From positions 1 to 64,000 of the forward strand of contig JAEZTV010000031.1 in the NCBI GenBank assembly GCA_023421245.1: DNA of 64,000 nt. Direction: 5' to 3'. The notes under the pieces are model-generated. The model searched no databases. It worked only from the letters and a program-made list of their open reading frames with translations, and was not told the DNA's origin. The position numbers and the translations under genes were made by a program. Source of the DNA: Bacillota bacterium (lineage in GTDB: Bacteria; Bacillota; Clostridia; Oscillospirales; Ruminococcaceae). This document shows, piece by piece, positions 7,701 to 15,995 of the stretch (positions within the stretch are counted from its first letter, which is position 1; every line of letters starts with the position of its first letter).

Positions 7701-8720
7701 TCAGGTGCGTGAAAAGGTAAGCGGGGCATCCTTAACAGTGGATTGCCGGACAATCAGTTTGTGGGGCATGGTGATAAACTCGGTACGGGAGTTTACGTCC
7801 ACAAGCTTTTTGAGCATCAGCTCCATCGCTGTTTTACCAATCTCATAGCGCGGCTGAGCAATGGTGGTAATCGAAGGTGTGTAGAACTCGGTGATGCTCG
7901 TATTATCAAAGCCCATAAGTGCAACATCCTCGCAAACCCGTTTACCCATCTCGCTGAGCTTGCGCATTGCCCCGATTGCCATGCCGTCCGAGATGCAGAA
8001 GATAGCGGTGGGCGGATTGTTAAGACACATCAATTCTTCGCAGGCATCCAATGCAAGGTAGGGGCTGTAATTTGCGTGAACGACATATTCGGGCTGAAAG
8101 GGAATACCTGCGTCATCAAGCGCTTTGCGGTACCCGCTAAGGCGGTCAGCCGAGGTGCCGGGGGTGTCGCCGGCTGCAATCAGGGCAATCTTAGTATGAC
8201 CGCAGTCAAGCAGATGGCGCGTCGCGTCGTAGGCAGCGCTTGTATTGTCGATTGTCACACGCGAAAGATTGGTTCCATTTTTGTATTCGCAGCATTGAAC
8301 AACAGGGTAGCAGGCGGCTATTTCGTTGAGCCGGCTTTCGCTTTGCGTGGTGGAAAACAAAATCAGCCCGTCTACAAGGCGGGTGAACAAAAGGTTAAGA
8401 TAATTATCCTCCGTGGCATGAACGGCGTGTGTAGACGCTACAATTACGTTGTAGTTGTGCATGTTTGCAACGTCCTCTATCCCCAGTACAACGCGGGAGT
8501 AGAACTGGTTGCTAAGTGTGGGCAGCAAAACAAGAATCTTCTTGCTGCTGCTCATGCGCAGGCTTCTGCCAAGATAGTTTGGCGTATAGTTTAGCGTCTT
8601 TACCGCCTGCATAATTGCCTGATGGTTCTCGGGCGATACGTTCTTGTTGTTATTGAGTACCCGCGATGCCGTTGCCACCGATACGCCTGCAAGCTTTGCG
8701 ACATCTTTGAGTGTAGCCAT
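7701..8720 (-). CDS. LacI-family transcriptional regulator
   Basis: 339 residues. N-terminal helix-turn-helix with the family signature LKDVAKLAGVSVATASRVLN (residues 3-22) and the hinge helix region RSLRMSSSKKI. A periplasmic-binding-protein-like sensor domain follows (residues 60-335), with GIEDVANMHNY and ISDGMAIGAMRKL. It is divergent from the four-gene carbohydrate operon starting at 9005. Two 14-base LacI-type operators (8745-8758 in front of this gene and 8965-8978 in front of the operon) suggest it controls both, with a sugar-like inducer. Inducer unknown. Confidence 0.9.
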   Translation of the reverse strand: MATLKDVAKLAGVSVATASRVLNNNKNVSPENHQAIMQAVKTLNYTPNYLGRSLRMSSSKKILVLLPTLSNQFYSRVVLGIEDVANMHNYNVIVASTHAVHATEDNYLNLLFTRLVDGLILFSTTQSESRLNEIAACYPVVQCCEYKNGTNLSRVTIDNTSAAYDATRHLLDCGHTKIALIAAGDTPGTSADRLSGYRKALDDAGIPFQPEYVVHANYSPYLALDACEELMCLNNPPTAIFCISDGMAIGAMRKLSEMGKRVCEDVALMGFDNTSITEFYTPSITTIAQPRYEIGKTAMELMLKKLVDVNSRTEFITMPHKLIVRQSTVKDAPLTFSRT

Positions 8721-8744
8721 CTGCTCACACCTGCCTAATCTTGA

Positions 8745-8758
8745 TGGAATCGATTACA
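8745..8758. promoter_or_regulatory. LacI-type operator at the regulator's own promoter
   Basis: TGGAATCGATTACA, a near palindrome centred on CG, placed just downstream of the regulator's predicted -10. Fits autoregulation. Confidence 0.6.
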
Positions 8759-8768
8759 ACTAATAAAT

Positions 8769-8797
8769 ATAGTACCATCCTTTTAGTTAAATAGCAA
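8769..8797 (-). promoter_or_regulatory. Promoter of the lacI-type gene
   Basis: On the minus strand: TTGCTA (8797-8792), 17-base spacer, TACTAT (8774-8769). Confidence 0.5.
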
Positions 8798-8891
8798 GGT
8801 GTATTTGGCGGTTTTACAGCAGCTGTGGCTTTTGCATAATATTTACCGTAAATTATCTGCATTATTACGGGGATTATTTTAAAAAATCTGC

Positions 8892-8920
8892 TTGATATTC
8901 GTATATAGCTATGATAATAT
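8892..8920 (+). promoter_or_regulatory. Promoter of the carbohydrate operon
   Basis: TTGATA (8892-8897), 17-base spacer, TAATAT (8915-8920). The operator at 8965-8978 lies about 40 bases downstream of the predicted start, suiting a road-block mechanism. Confidence 0.55.
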
Positions 8921-8964
8921 GATGACAATCGATGACGGAAAGTCGATTTTTAATTTTGTCCCTG

Positions 8965-8978
8965 TGTAATCGTTTACA
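8965..8978. promoter_or_regulatory. LacI-type operator in front of the carbohydrate operon
   Basis: TGTAATCGTTTACA: arms TGTAA/TTACA around a CG centre, the common pattern for LacI-family sites. The half-site TTACA and CG centre are shared with the operator at 8745-8758. Confidence 0.7.
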
Positions 8979-9004
8979 TGAGGGCTGCTAAGGAGGCTAA
9001 TTGC

Positions 9005-10087
9005 ATGTCTAATAAGGTAAAGGTTGGTATTATTGGATGCGGAGGAATTGCAAACAATAAACATATGCCGGCGATAAAGAGGCTTAGCAATGTAGAGATG
9101 GTTGCGTTTTGCGATATTGAGGAGACGCGCGCATTACGGGCAAAGGAACAGTTTGGTACAACCGATTCACGTGTATACACTGATTATAAGGAGCTGCTGC
9201 GCGACCAAAGTATCGGGGCGGTTCATGTTCTTACGCCTAACCGTTCCCACGCATTCATTACCGTCGACAGCCTGCACGCGGGCAAGCATGTGATGTGCGA
9301 AAAGCCGATGGCAAAAACCGCTGAGGACGCAAAACAAATGCTTGAGGCAGCCAAAGAAACGGGCAAGGTACTCACCATCGGGTATCAAAACCGTTACCGC
9401 CCCGACAGCATCTACCTTAAGAAGTGCTGTGAGAACGGCGAGCTTGGCGAGATATACTACGCAAAGGCGCATGCCATTCGACGCCGTGCGGTTCCCACCT
9501 GGGGTGTATTCCTCAACGAGTACGAACAGGGTGGCGGCCCACTGATCGACATTGGTACCCATGCGCTTGACCTGACGCTGTGGATGATGAATAACTACGA
9601 GCCTAAGATGGTGGTAGGCAGCGTTTATAAAAAGCTGGGCGACCAAACCCAGACGGGCAATGAATTTGGCGACTGGAACCCTGCCGAATATACGGTGGAA
9701 GATTCCGCGTTTGGTTTTATCACGATGAAGAATGGTGCTACCATTGCGCTTGAATCCAGTTGGGCGCTTAACAGCTTGGATGTCGGCGAGGCAAAAACCA
9801 CGCTGTGCGGCACAAAAGCAGGCGCCGATATGCGCGATGGCTTGCGGCTCAACTATGTAAAAAACAACACGCAGGTGCAGGAGATACCTTCGCTTGCTGT
9901 AGGCGCAGTAGATTTTTTTGACGGAGTTGCCCAAAATCCTGAGGATTTAGAGGCGCAAGCGTTTTACCGGGCAATTGAAACGGGAGAGCAGCCCGCCGTT
10001 TTGCCCGAGCAGGCTTATGTGGTCACACAAATTCTTGAAGCGGTCTATGAATCAGCAAAAACCGGCCGTCCTGTGATGTTTGATTAG
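9005..10087 (+). CDS. Gfo/Idh/MocA-family NAD(P)-dependent sugar oxidoreductase (first)
   Basis: 360 residues. N-terminal Rossmann fold with GIIGCGGIANNKHMPA (residues 8-23), the family motif CEKPMAKTAEDAKQM near residue 99 with the catalytic Lys of EKP, and GGGPLIDIGTHALDLTLWM with the catalytic Asp/His pair. Such enzymes oxidise or reduce a sugar or polyol hydroxyl. Start ATG 9005 is chosen because AAGGAGG (8990-8996) is 8 bases upstream; an earlier ATG at 8978 lies inside the operator. First gene of an operon with two TIM-barrel isomerase-like genes and a second dehydrogenase. Substrate not visible. Confidence 0.88.
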   Translation: MSNKVKVGIIGCGGIANNKHMPAIKRLSNVEMVAFCDIEETRALRAKEQFGTTDSRVYTDYKELLRDQSIGAVHVLTPNRSHAFITVDSLHAGKHVMCEKPMAKTAEDAKQMLEAAKETGKVLTIGYQNRYRPDSIYLKKCCENGELGEIYYAKAHAIRRRAVPTWGVFLNEYEQGGGPLIDIGTHALDLTLWMMNNYEPKMVVGSVYKKLGDQTQTGNEFGDWNPAEYTVEDSAFGFITMKNGATIALESSWALNSLDVGEAKTTLCGTKAGADMRDGLRLNYVKNNTQVQEIPSLAVGAVDFFDGVAQNPEDLEAQAFYRAIETGEQPAVLPEQAYVVTQILEAVYESAKTGRPVMFD

Positions 10088-10149
10088 CATTGTACCCATG
10101 CTGGTTGCTCCTTGTATTTTGAAAACCGATTGAAAGGCGGAATGCAAAA

Positions 10150-10872
10150 GTGAAACAACAGCTGGCGCTGCAGTTATACACCGTGCGGGAGGAAGCCGGA
10201 CGTGATTTTGCAGCCACACTCAAACAGGTTGCGCTGGTAGGCTACACCGCGGTAGAGTTTGCGGGTTTTTTCGATATTCCCGCTGCGGAAATGGCGGCGT
10301 TGCTTGCGCAAAACAGGCTTACCGCCTGCGGCGCCCATATTGGGATTGATATTTTGGAACGCCAAACCGGTGAAATGGTGCAATATCTTACCGCCATTGG
10401 CTGCCGCAACGCCGTAATACCCTATGCGACGTTTGCAAATGCGCAGGATGTCGACGTAATGGTATCCAGAATAAAGAGTCTATTGCCAAAGATTAAAGCC
10501 GCGGGGCTTAACCTGCTCTACCATAATCATGCGCAGGAATTTGAAGCGATCGATGGCGTAAAGCCCATCGAAGCGTTTCTGCACCGCACCGAAGTTATGC
10601 TGGAGCTTGATACCTTTTGGGCGCACAGCGCGGGCGAAGAGGTGCTTGAATTTATGCGCAAAAACCGCGCACGCATTGCAATTGTGCATCTCAAGGACGG
10701 AACAGGCACAAGCCCTTGTGCCATTGGCGAGGGTGCAGCGCCCTGTAAGCGGATTTACGACCTGTCTAAAGAGTTGAACATACAGCACATCGTAGTTGAA
10801 AACGATGCCCCGCTGCCAAGCGGAATCGAGGATGCCACAAGAAGCATCCAATATATCACCCATAATTTTTAG
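10150..10872 (+). CDS. Sugar isomerase/epimerase-like TIM-barrel protein (short)
   Basis: 240 residues, xylose-isomerase-like TIM barrel (AP endonuclease family 2 fold). Candidate metal ligands occur in the usual order: Glu in HAQEFE near residue 130, Asp in LELDTFW, His in IVHLKDG, and Glu in IVVENDAP close to the C-terminus. Start is GTG 10150 with AAAGGCGG about 10 bases upstream. The family includes epimerases, hydroxypyruvate isomerase-like enzymes and 3-keto-sugar lyases. Its place between two Gfo/Idh/MocA genes points to chemistry on an oxidised sugar or polyol; the exact reaction cannot be read. Confidence 0.82.
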   Translation: MKQQLALQLYTVREEAGRDFAATLKQVALVGYTAVEFAGFFDIPAAEMAALLAQNRLTACGAHIGIDILERQTGEMVQYLTAIGCRNAVIPYATFANAQDVDVMVSRIKSLLPKIKAAGLNLLYHNHAQEFEAIDGVKPIEAFLHRTEVMLELDTFWAHSAGEEVLEFMRKNRARIAIVHLKDGTGTSPCAIGEGAAPCKRIYDLSKELNIQHIVVENDAPLPSGIEDATRSIQYITHNF

Positions 10873-10984
10873 CCTTTTGCGTGATTTTGTACAGATAATT
10901 ATGTTTGTTGTCTGCAAAAGATGTAAATTGGCTTGATTTTTTGTTGCATTCAGACTATTCTGAGAAAGGAACGGTAATAATACT

Positions 10985-11950
10985 ATGAAACTTGGCGTTT
11001 TTACAGTTCTTCTCGGCGCAAAGCCGCTGGATGAAGCTCTCGCATACCTGAAGGAAAAAGGTGCCGAGATGGTCGAAATCGGCTGCGGCGGTTACCCGGG
11101 CACCGCACACTGCAGCCCAGAGACTCTGCTTGCCGACGATACGGCGCTTACGGCGTTTCAAGACACCATTGCACGCTACGGCATGCGGATTTCAGCGCTT
11201 TCGGTGCACGCAAACCCTGTACATCCCAATAAGGAGATTGCACAGCGCTTTGACCGTGATATGCGAAACTGTGTACTGCTTGCCGAAAAACTGGGCATTG
11301 CTCAGATAAACACCTTCTCGGGTTGCCCAGGTGACAGCGAGGGCTCAAAATACCCAAACTGGGTAACCTGCCCGTGGCCGGACGATTTCTCCAAGGTGTT
11401 GGATTGGCAGTGGAACGAGGTGCTTATTCCGTACTGGAAGGGCTTTGTGGCGTTTGCAAAACAGCATGGTGTTAACAAGATCGCGCTGGAGCCCCACCCT
11501 GGCTTTTGTGTGTACAATACCGCGACCATGCTGCGCCTGCGCAGTGCGGTAGGTCCCGAGCTTGGCGCAAATCTTGACCCTAGCCATCTGTTGTGGCAGG
11601 GCATGGACCCTGTACGCGTCATACGCGAGCTTTCGGACTGTATCTTTCACTTTCACGCAAAGGATACCAAAATAGACCCCTATAACACCGCTCTCAACGG
11701 CGTACTGGATACCGGACATTATGCAAACGAGGTACAGCGCTCGTGGATTTTCCGCACCGTCGGCTACGGCAGCGATTATCAGATGTGGAAGGATATTATA
11801 AGTGCGCTTCGCATGGTTGGATACGACTATGTAGTTAGCATAGAACATGAGGACAGTCTTATGAGCCCAAGCGAAGGGCTTACAAAGGCCATCCAGTTCC
11901 TCAAAGAGGTCATAATTACCGAACAAACGGGTGGTATGTGGTGGGCATAG
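10985..11950 (+). CDS. Sugar isomerase/epimerase-like TIM-barrel protein (long)
   Basis: 321 residues, same superfamily as the preceding gene but a different, longer subfamily. Probable metal ligands: Glu in IALEPHPGF, Asp in GANLDPSHL, His in FHFHAKDTK, Glu in VSIEHEDS. A distinctive insert around residues 115-145 contains NTFSGCPGDSEGSKYPNW. The size and motif order resemble the large catalytic subunits reported for metal-dependent cleavage of 3-oxo-glycosides (DgpC type) as well as generic epimerases; this is inference. Start ATG 10985 has GAAAGGAA upstream at 10964-10971. The 112-base gap before it is unremarkable. Confidence 0.85.
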   Translation: MKLGVFTVLLGAKPLDEALAYLKEKGAEMVEIGCGGYPGTAHCSPETLLADDTALTAFQDTIARYGMRISALSVHANPVHPNKEIAQRFDRDMRNCVLLAEKLGIAQINTFSGCPGDSEGSKYPNWVTCPWPDDFSKVLDWQWNEVLIPYWKGFVAFAKQHGVNKIALEPHPGFCVYNTATMLRLRSAVGPELGANLDPSHLLWQGMDPVRVIRELSDCIFHFHAKDTKIDPYNTALNGVLDTGHYANEVQRSWIFRTVGYGSDYQMWKDIISALRMVGYDYVVSIEHEDSLMSPSEGLTKAIQFLKEVIITEQTGGMWWA

Positions 11951-11982
11951 CCCCATGAACGGCATAGGTAAGGAGATTTGTT

Positions 11983-13011
11983 ATGAACAGTAAACTAAGA
12001 GTGTGCATTGTCGGCGGCGGTACCATATTTCCCATGCATGCCGCATCGATTATGGATTTTGACGGCTGTGAGCTTGTTGCTGTATGCGATAATAAGCCCG
12101 AGGTTGCCCAGCAGCGCGCAAGGGAATGTGTTTGCGCCGCCTACACCGATTATCGCGAGATGATTGAAACCGAGCGTCCTGATGCCATACATATCTGCAC
12201 CCCGCACTATCTGCACGCTCCCATCGCCATCTATGCCGCACAGCATGGGGTTCATGTGCTTACCGAAAAGCCGATGTGTATCCGCTACGAAGATGCGCTT
12301 GAGATGACAGAAACGGCGCGCGCTTCGGGCGTAACCCTCGGTGTTATCTTTCAAAACCGCTATAATCCCGGTTCTATGCTGATTAAGAATACGCTTGACA
12401 GCGGAATGCTCGGCCGGATTCATGCCGCCAAAATGTCGGTGACATGGGACCGCTCAGACGACTACTACAAAATGAGCGACTGGAAGGGCACATGGGAGGG
12501 TGAGGGCGGAGGAGTTATCATTGACCAAGCCATTCACACCCTTGACCTGATGCGCTGGTTTATCGGCGGCGACATTGAGTATGTAGACGCATCCATCGCT
12601 AATCGCGCACACAGCTACATTGAGGTAGAGGATTCTGCCGAGGGCATTATAAAATACCAAAATGGCATCATCGCATCATTTTATGCCACAAACTACTATA
12701 GCACCGACGCACCGATTGAACTGGAGCTGCATTGCCAAAAAGGTACCGCAAGGCTTGAGGGAGATAAAGCGACCATCTCGTTTACCGACGGCAGAAAGCT
12801 GATTGCTGACCGCAATCCCGCCGATAGCTTTAACTATGGCGGCGGCAAGCAGTACTGGGGCGTCAGCCACGTCAAACAGATTAATAACTTTTACCAATCG
12901 CTCAAAAATGGCGTTCAGCCTGATATTACCGGCGAAGATGCGATGCTGACGCAAAAAATTGTGTGCGCCATCTATGACAGCGGAAAGCTTGGCAAGCGGA
13001 TACTTTTTTAA
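11983..13011 (+). CDS. Gfo/Idh/MocA-family NAD(P)-dependent sugar oxidoreductase (second)
   Basis: 342 residues. Rossmann motif VGGGTIFPMHAASI near residues 10-23, TEKPMCIRYEDALEM with the catalytic Lys, and GGGVIIDQAIHTLDLMRWF with the catalytic His region. It is clearly divergent from the first dehydrogenase of the operon, for example Gln in place of Gly-Thr in the IDQAIHTLD motif, so the two probably act on different substrates or in opposite directions. AAGGAGAT (11971-11978) precedes ATG 11983. Last gene of the operon; a hairpin follows at 13043-13071. Confidence 0.87.
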   Translation: MNSKLRVCIVGGGTIFPMHAASIMDFDGCELVAVCDNKPEVAQQRARECVCAAYTDYREMIETERPDAIHICTPHYLHAPIAIYAAQHGVHVLTEKPMCIRYEDALEMTETARASGVTLGVIFQNRYNPGSMLIKNTLDSGMLGRIHAAKMSVTWDRSDDYYKMSDWKGTWEGEGGGVIIDQAIHTLDLMRWFIGGDIEYVDASIANRAHSYIEVEDSAEGIIKYQNGIIASFYATNYYSTDAPIELELHCQKGTARLEGDKATISFTDGRKLIADRNPADSFNYGGGKQYWGVSHVKQINNFYQSLKNGVQPDITGEDAMLTQKIVCAIYDSGKLGKRILF

Positions 13012-13042
13012 TCTTGCGTTAGGTTGTTTATGGAATGAAAAC

Positions 13043-13071
13043 CGCCACAGGATAGATTCTGTCCTGTGGCG
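13043..13071 (+). terminator. Terminator-like hairpin after the carbohydrate operon
   Basis: Perfect arms CGCCACAGGA (13043-13052) and TCCTGTGGCG (13062-13071), with only a modest T-rich tail. The remaining stretch 13072-13252 holds no gene. Confidence 0.6.
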
Positions 13072-13252
13072 TTGCTTTGCCCCGCGGAAAGAATATCGTG
13101 CACAGTGTGTGGGATACTAATATCATTTCCACTTCAAATGATAGATGTTGCACGTTGCTGAAAAGTATAGATATGCTTTTCATGCACAACAGTAAAAAGC
13201 AATCTGCACACACAAAGCATAGGTATTTAACGTAAGGGGGATAAGTAAGGCC

Positions 13253-13414
13253 ATGTCAACTGAAAATAAGATGCAAGGCAGAACCAAGCAAACCGCAAAA
13301 GACGGCCAGAATAAGCTGCGGAACAATCAGCCGCAAACGCCAAGCGGCGACCTGTTCATCAATCATAACCACAACGCCCGCAAGGAGCCTTTAGGGCCAA
13401 ACACAAAGCGCTAG
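13253..13414 (+). CDS. Small basic hydrophilic protein, 53 residues
   Basis: Open frame from ATG 13253 to TAG 13412-13414, rich in Asn, Gln and Lys, without cysteine, ending GPNTKR. I do not recognise the family; it could be a spore-associated or nucleic-acid-binding small protein. A GTAAGG site lies just upstream. It is followed 14 bases later by a second small basic gene and then an HD-domain gene, suggesting a three-gene unit. Being short and low in complexity, it could be non-coding, but the tandem arrangement argues for coding. Confidence 0.5.
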   Translation: MSTENKMQGRTKQTAKDGQNKLRNNQPQTPSGDLFINHNHNARKEPLGPNTKR

Positions 13415-13428
13415 AAAGGGTGGAGCAA

Positions 13429-13581
13429 ATGGCAAAGCAAAGCAAACAGAAAAGCACGAAGAACAGCAAAAAAACGGACGGAACCTTCCGCTCGAAAAAG
13501 ATAAAGCACGACCCGCAGGCAGAAAGCGCACGGGCGGTGTTTGGGCTTAATCCTGAGCCGCAAGCCGATGAGCACAGATAA
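13429..13581 (+). CDS. Small very basic protein, 50 residues
   Basis: ATG 13429 to TAA 13579-13581, with a good ribosome site (AAAGGGTGGAG, 13416-13426). The N-terminal half is strongly lysine-rich (AKQSKQKSTKNSKK), and the second half contains SARAVFGLNPEP. The end overlaps the next gene's start by 14 bases, so translation is probably coupled. Family not recognised. The charge pattern suggests nucleic-acid or ribosome association, as inference only. Confidence 0.55.
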   Translation: MAKQSKQKSTKNSKKTDGTFRSKKIKHDPQAESARAVFGLNPEPQADEHR

Positions 13582-14197
13582 CGCGATGCTTTATACGCTT
13601 GAGCGTCACCTGCTGGAGGATGAAAGGCCGTCGGAGTATCTATTGCCGCTTTCACAGACGCGGGAGTTTGCCGCCTATCCGCTTGTGATGCTCAAGCGGC
13701 TGGCCGACACCGAGCAATCGCCCATACACCATCCCGAAGGAAGCGTGTGGAACCATACGCTGCTGGTGGTGGACGAGGCGGCACGGGTGAAGGAGAAGAG
13801 CCGCAATGCGCGTGCCTTTATGTGGGCGGCGCTGCTGCACGATACCGGAAAACCTGCTACCACAAGGGTGCGAAAGGATAAGATTACCGCATACAACCAT
13901 GACCGCGCCGGTGCAGAGCTGGCGGCGAAGTTCTTATCGTGTTTTACCGATGATATCGGTCTTATCGATGCGGTTCGGCATCTGGTGCGATATCATATGC
14001 ACATTCTGTATGTGGTAAACGGCTTGCCCTTTGCGGATATTGAGGGTATGAAGCGGCACACCGACATCACCGAGGTTGCATTGCTCGGATTATGTGACCG
14101 TTTGGGCAGAACGGGCGCAGACCGCGCAAAAGAGGAGGAGAATATCCGCCGGTTTTTGGCGCGGTGCACACAAAGCGATAATTTGCGTAAGCTATAA
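13568..14197 (+). CDS. HD-domain phosphohydrolase, tRNA nucleotidyltransferase-like HD type
   Basis: 209 residues. Metal-binding HD domain: His in HHPEGSVWNHTL near residue 50, the HD pair in ALLHDTGKPAT near residue 87, YNHDRAGAEL, and a later His in VRYHMHI. The pattern resembles the HD domain of bacterial CCA-adding enzymes without the nucleotidyltransferase part. Predicted metal-dependent phosphohydrolase; substrate unknown. I use ATG 13568, which overlaps the preceding small gene; no strong ribosome site is visible, as expected under coupling. Ends before a bidirectional terminator. Confidence 0.8.
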   Translation: MSTDNAMLYTLERHLLEDERPSEYLLPLSQTREFAAYPLVMLKRLADTEQSPIHHPEGSVWNHTLLVVDEAARVKEKSRNARAFMWAALLHDTGKPATTRVRKDKITAYNHDRAGAELAAKFLSCFTDDIGLIDAVRHLVRYHMHILYVVNGLPFADIEGMKRHTDITEVALLGLCDRLGRTGADRAKEEENIRRFLARCTQSDNLRKL

Positions 14198-14256
14198 AAA
14201 AGCAAGCCGAATCGCTATGGTTGCATTTCAGTAAGGCGGTCCGGTTTTGCATATAT

Positions 14257-14287
14257 AAACGGCCCGCAGTTGTACTGCGGGCCGTTT
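14257..14287. terminator. Bidirectional terminator between convergent genes
   Basis: Perfect 14-base arms AAACGGCCCGCAGT (14257-14270) and ACTGCGGGCCGTTT (14274-14287), between the HD gene and the minus-strand S1 gene. Confidence 0.8.
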
Positions 14288-14305
14288 GGCTTGAGCAATA
14301 TGTAT

Positions 14306-15232
14306 TTAGTCAAAAACAGTTTCCACCAGCTTTAGGCAGCTATCGGGTGAATATTGAAAGCGATCGATGTGTCCCTCGGTCATAAAATAATGGAAGCTCG
14401 GCGTGTAATAACCCGCCTCAAACGCATCGACAATAATCAGCTTGACCTTCATCTTCTCAGGATTAAGCGATTTTATGTAAACACTGGCGTGCTGCCCTGC
14501 GTAAACATCTTCTTTTAGCTCCGCAAGTCCCGCAAAATTTGGGGTAAGCTCTACAAACACGCCGTAGTCCTCCACCGAACGGATAATGCCCGCCACCGTC
14601 TGCCCGGGTGAAAAGTATGCGGCGTTGTCCTCCCATGTCCCCAAAAGCTCCTTGTGTGTCAGGCAGATTCTGCCGGTGTCATCAATGCTTCTGACCACCG
14701 CAATAATATCCTGCCCGCAGCGAAAGCGGTCCCGTGGATGCATGATACGCGAGACCGAAATGCTGTCGATGGGTATCAGCGATGAGACGCCGCACCCTAT
14801 ATCCACAAACGCACCAAACGGCTCCAGATGTGTTACCCGCGCAGGGATAATATCGCCGCTGCGAAGATCAGACAGATACTCCCGCTTGCATTCCTCCTGC
14901 GCAAGCCTTCGCGATAAAAAGGCAATCGGGTTTCCCATGTTATCCGTCCCAAAGCCTGTTATCTTAAAGCATACGGGCTTATTCACCCGCGAAATAATAG
15001 CAATATCCTTGGTGGTGCCATCGGCGATTCCAACAGCACCCTCCAAACGGGGAATAACCCCGCGCATCAGCCCGAGGTCTACAATTAAGTTGTGTTCATT
15101 GTCGCACAGCACCGCACGGGCTTCGAGCGTTTTTTGCTGTGCGTATGCATCCTGCAGAGCGGCAAGGCTGCGCAGTCCCTGCCTGTTTTCTGTACTTTCC
15201 CAAAGTAGCCCTTCCGGCCTAAAGCTGCTCAT
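14306..15232 (-). CDS. S1 RNA-binding domain protein
   Basis: 308 residues. Two or three S1-type OB folds: a degenerate N-terminal one (residues 35-100), one with GDIIPARVTHLEPFGAFVDI near residue 125, and one with GQTVAGIIRSVEDYGVFVEL near residue 220. Between them is LTHKELLGTW, a common S1-repeat end. It resembles clostridial ribosomal-protein-S1-like factors but is shorter than a full RpsA or an IspH-S1 fusion. Role probably in mRNA or ribosome binding. Monocistronic on the minus strand; start ATG 15232 with GGAGG-like GGGAGGTACC upstream. Confidence 0.85.
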   Translation of the reverse strand: MSSFRPEGLLWESTENRQGLRSLAALQDAYAQQKTLEARAVLCDNEHNLIVDLGLMRGVIPRLEGAVGIADGTTKDIAIISRVNKPVCFKITGFGTDNMGNPIAFLSRRLAQEECKREYLSDLRSGDIIPARVTHLEPFGAFVDIGCGVSSLIPIDSISVSRIMHPRDRFRCGQDIIAVVRSIDDTGRICLTHKELLGTWEDNAAYFSPGQTVAGIIRSVEDYGVFVELTPNFAGLAELKEDVYAGQHASVYIKSLNPEKMKVKLIIVDAFEAGYYTPSFHYFMTEGHIDRFQYSPDSCLKLVETVFD

Positions 15233-15409
15233 TTATCGGGTACCTCCCATTTTTGTTTTCCCTATGACTTTACAAACTGTGTTAACATTTATATGAGAGG
15301 TAGGAGCCGGAATAGACCAGTTCGGCCGGTATTTGCGCTGCCTGTGCGAGAGAGGTAATAAAATAGCCGCCGGCAAGTTGCAGTTTATATGTGCTGTCGA
15401 TTTAAGGCG

Positions 15410-15778
15410 CTAAAATACTACGGTATCCCTGCCCCCCGCGTTGATGATGATACTGCGTATTTTGCCCCCCGCGTATTCGGGTGCTACCACCTCGACCACC
15501 GCGTCGTTGTTGTGAACATCATCATCCTCGGGCTCGCTCCTGTCATCATTAAAATCGCTCACACGCATCACAAACCCACCGGAACCGTACCCCATCGTGC
15601 CGGGGTAAAGCGCATTGATTACGGGTGCGTGGGCAAGAATGTTATCGTCCTCGTCGCGGTGCATTGGCGGGGCAAGCAGCCGAATCTCCACCACAGGGCA
15701 ATCAGCCTCGCGGATGCGTTTGATGCAGGCCTCTGCACGCTCAGTGTTGTCAAAGCGTGTTCGAATCATGATATCCAT
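15410..15778 (-). CDS. Conserved-looking hypothetical protein, 122 residues
   Basis: Starts MDIMIRTRFDNTERAEAC; the N-terminal 45 residues look like a ferredoxin-like beta-alpha-beta unit in which an asparagine-rich loop follows the first strand, resembling the flanking unit of YflT-type stress proteins. An acidic, aspartate-rich linker (residues 75-95) precedes a C-terminal beta segment. ATG 15778 is chosen because AAGGAG (15790-15785) lies 6 bases upstream; a longer frame to 15817 lacks a site. Monocistronic. Function unknown. Confidence 0.65.
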   Translation of the reverse strand: MDIMIRTRFDNTERAEACIKRIREADCPVVEIRLLAPPMHRDEDDNILAHAPVINALYPGTMGYGSGGFVMRVSDFNDDRSEPEDDDVHNNDAVVEVVAPEYAGGKIRSIIINAGGRDTVVF

Positions 15779-15965
15779 AAGGTGCTCCTTCTTAAAAATC
15801 ATTACGGCTTTTACCATGGGTACCGCTCAGTTTATTTTGTCCGGTCCTTGTAACAATAACAACAATGCCCGCCAGCCAATTCTTGAGAATAGCGGATGTA
15901 AATTAAGGTCTCGAAGTCCTGCATATGCTCTGTTTGCACATTCAATACAGCAGAAGATAAAAGGT

Positions 15966-15995
15966 TTGATTTGTGATTGATTTTAGTGGTATAAT
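15966..15995 (+). promoter_or_regulatory. Extended -10 promoter at the left end of the hairpin array
   Basis: TTGATT (15966-15971), 18-base spacer, TATAAT (15990-15995) with an upstream TG (extended -10). Transcription would run through the hairpin array toward the DUF951/prfA operon. The stretch 15779-15965 holds no gene. Confidence 0.5.
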
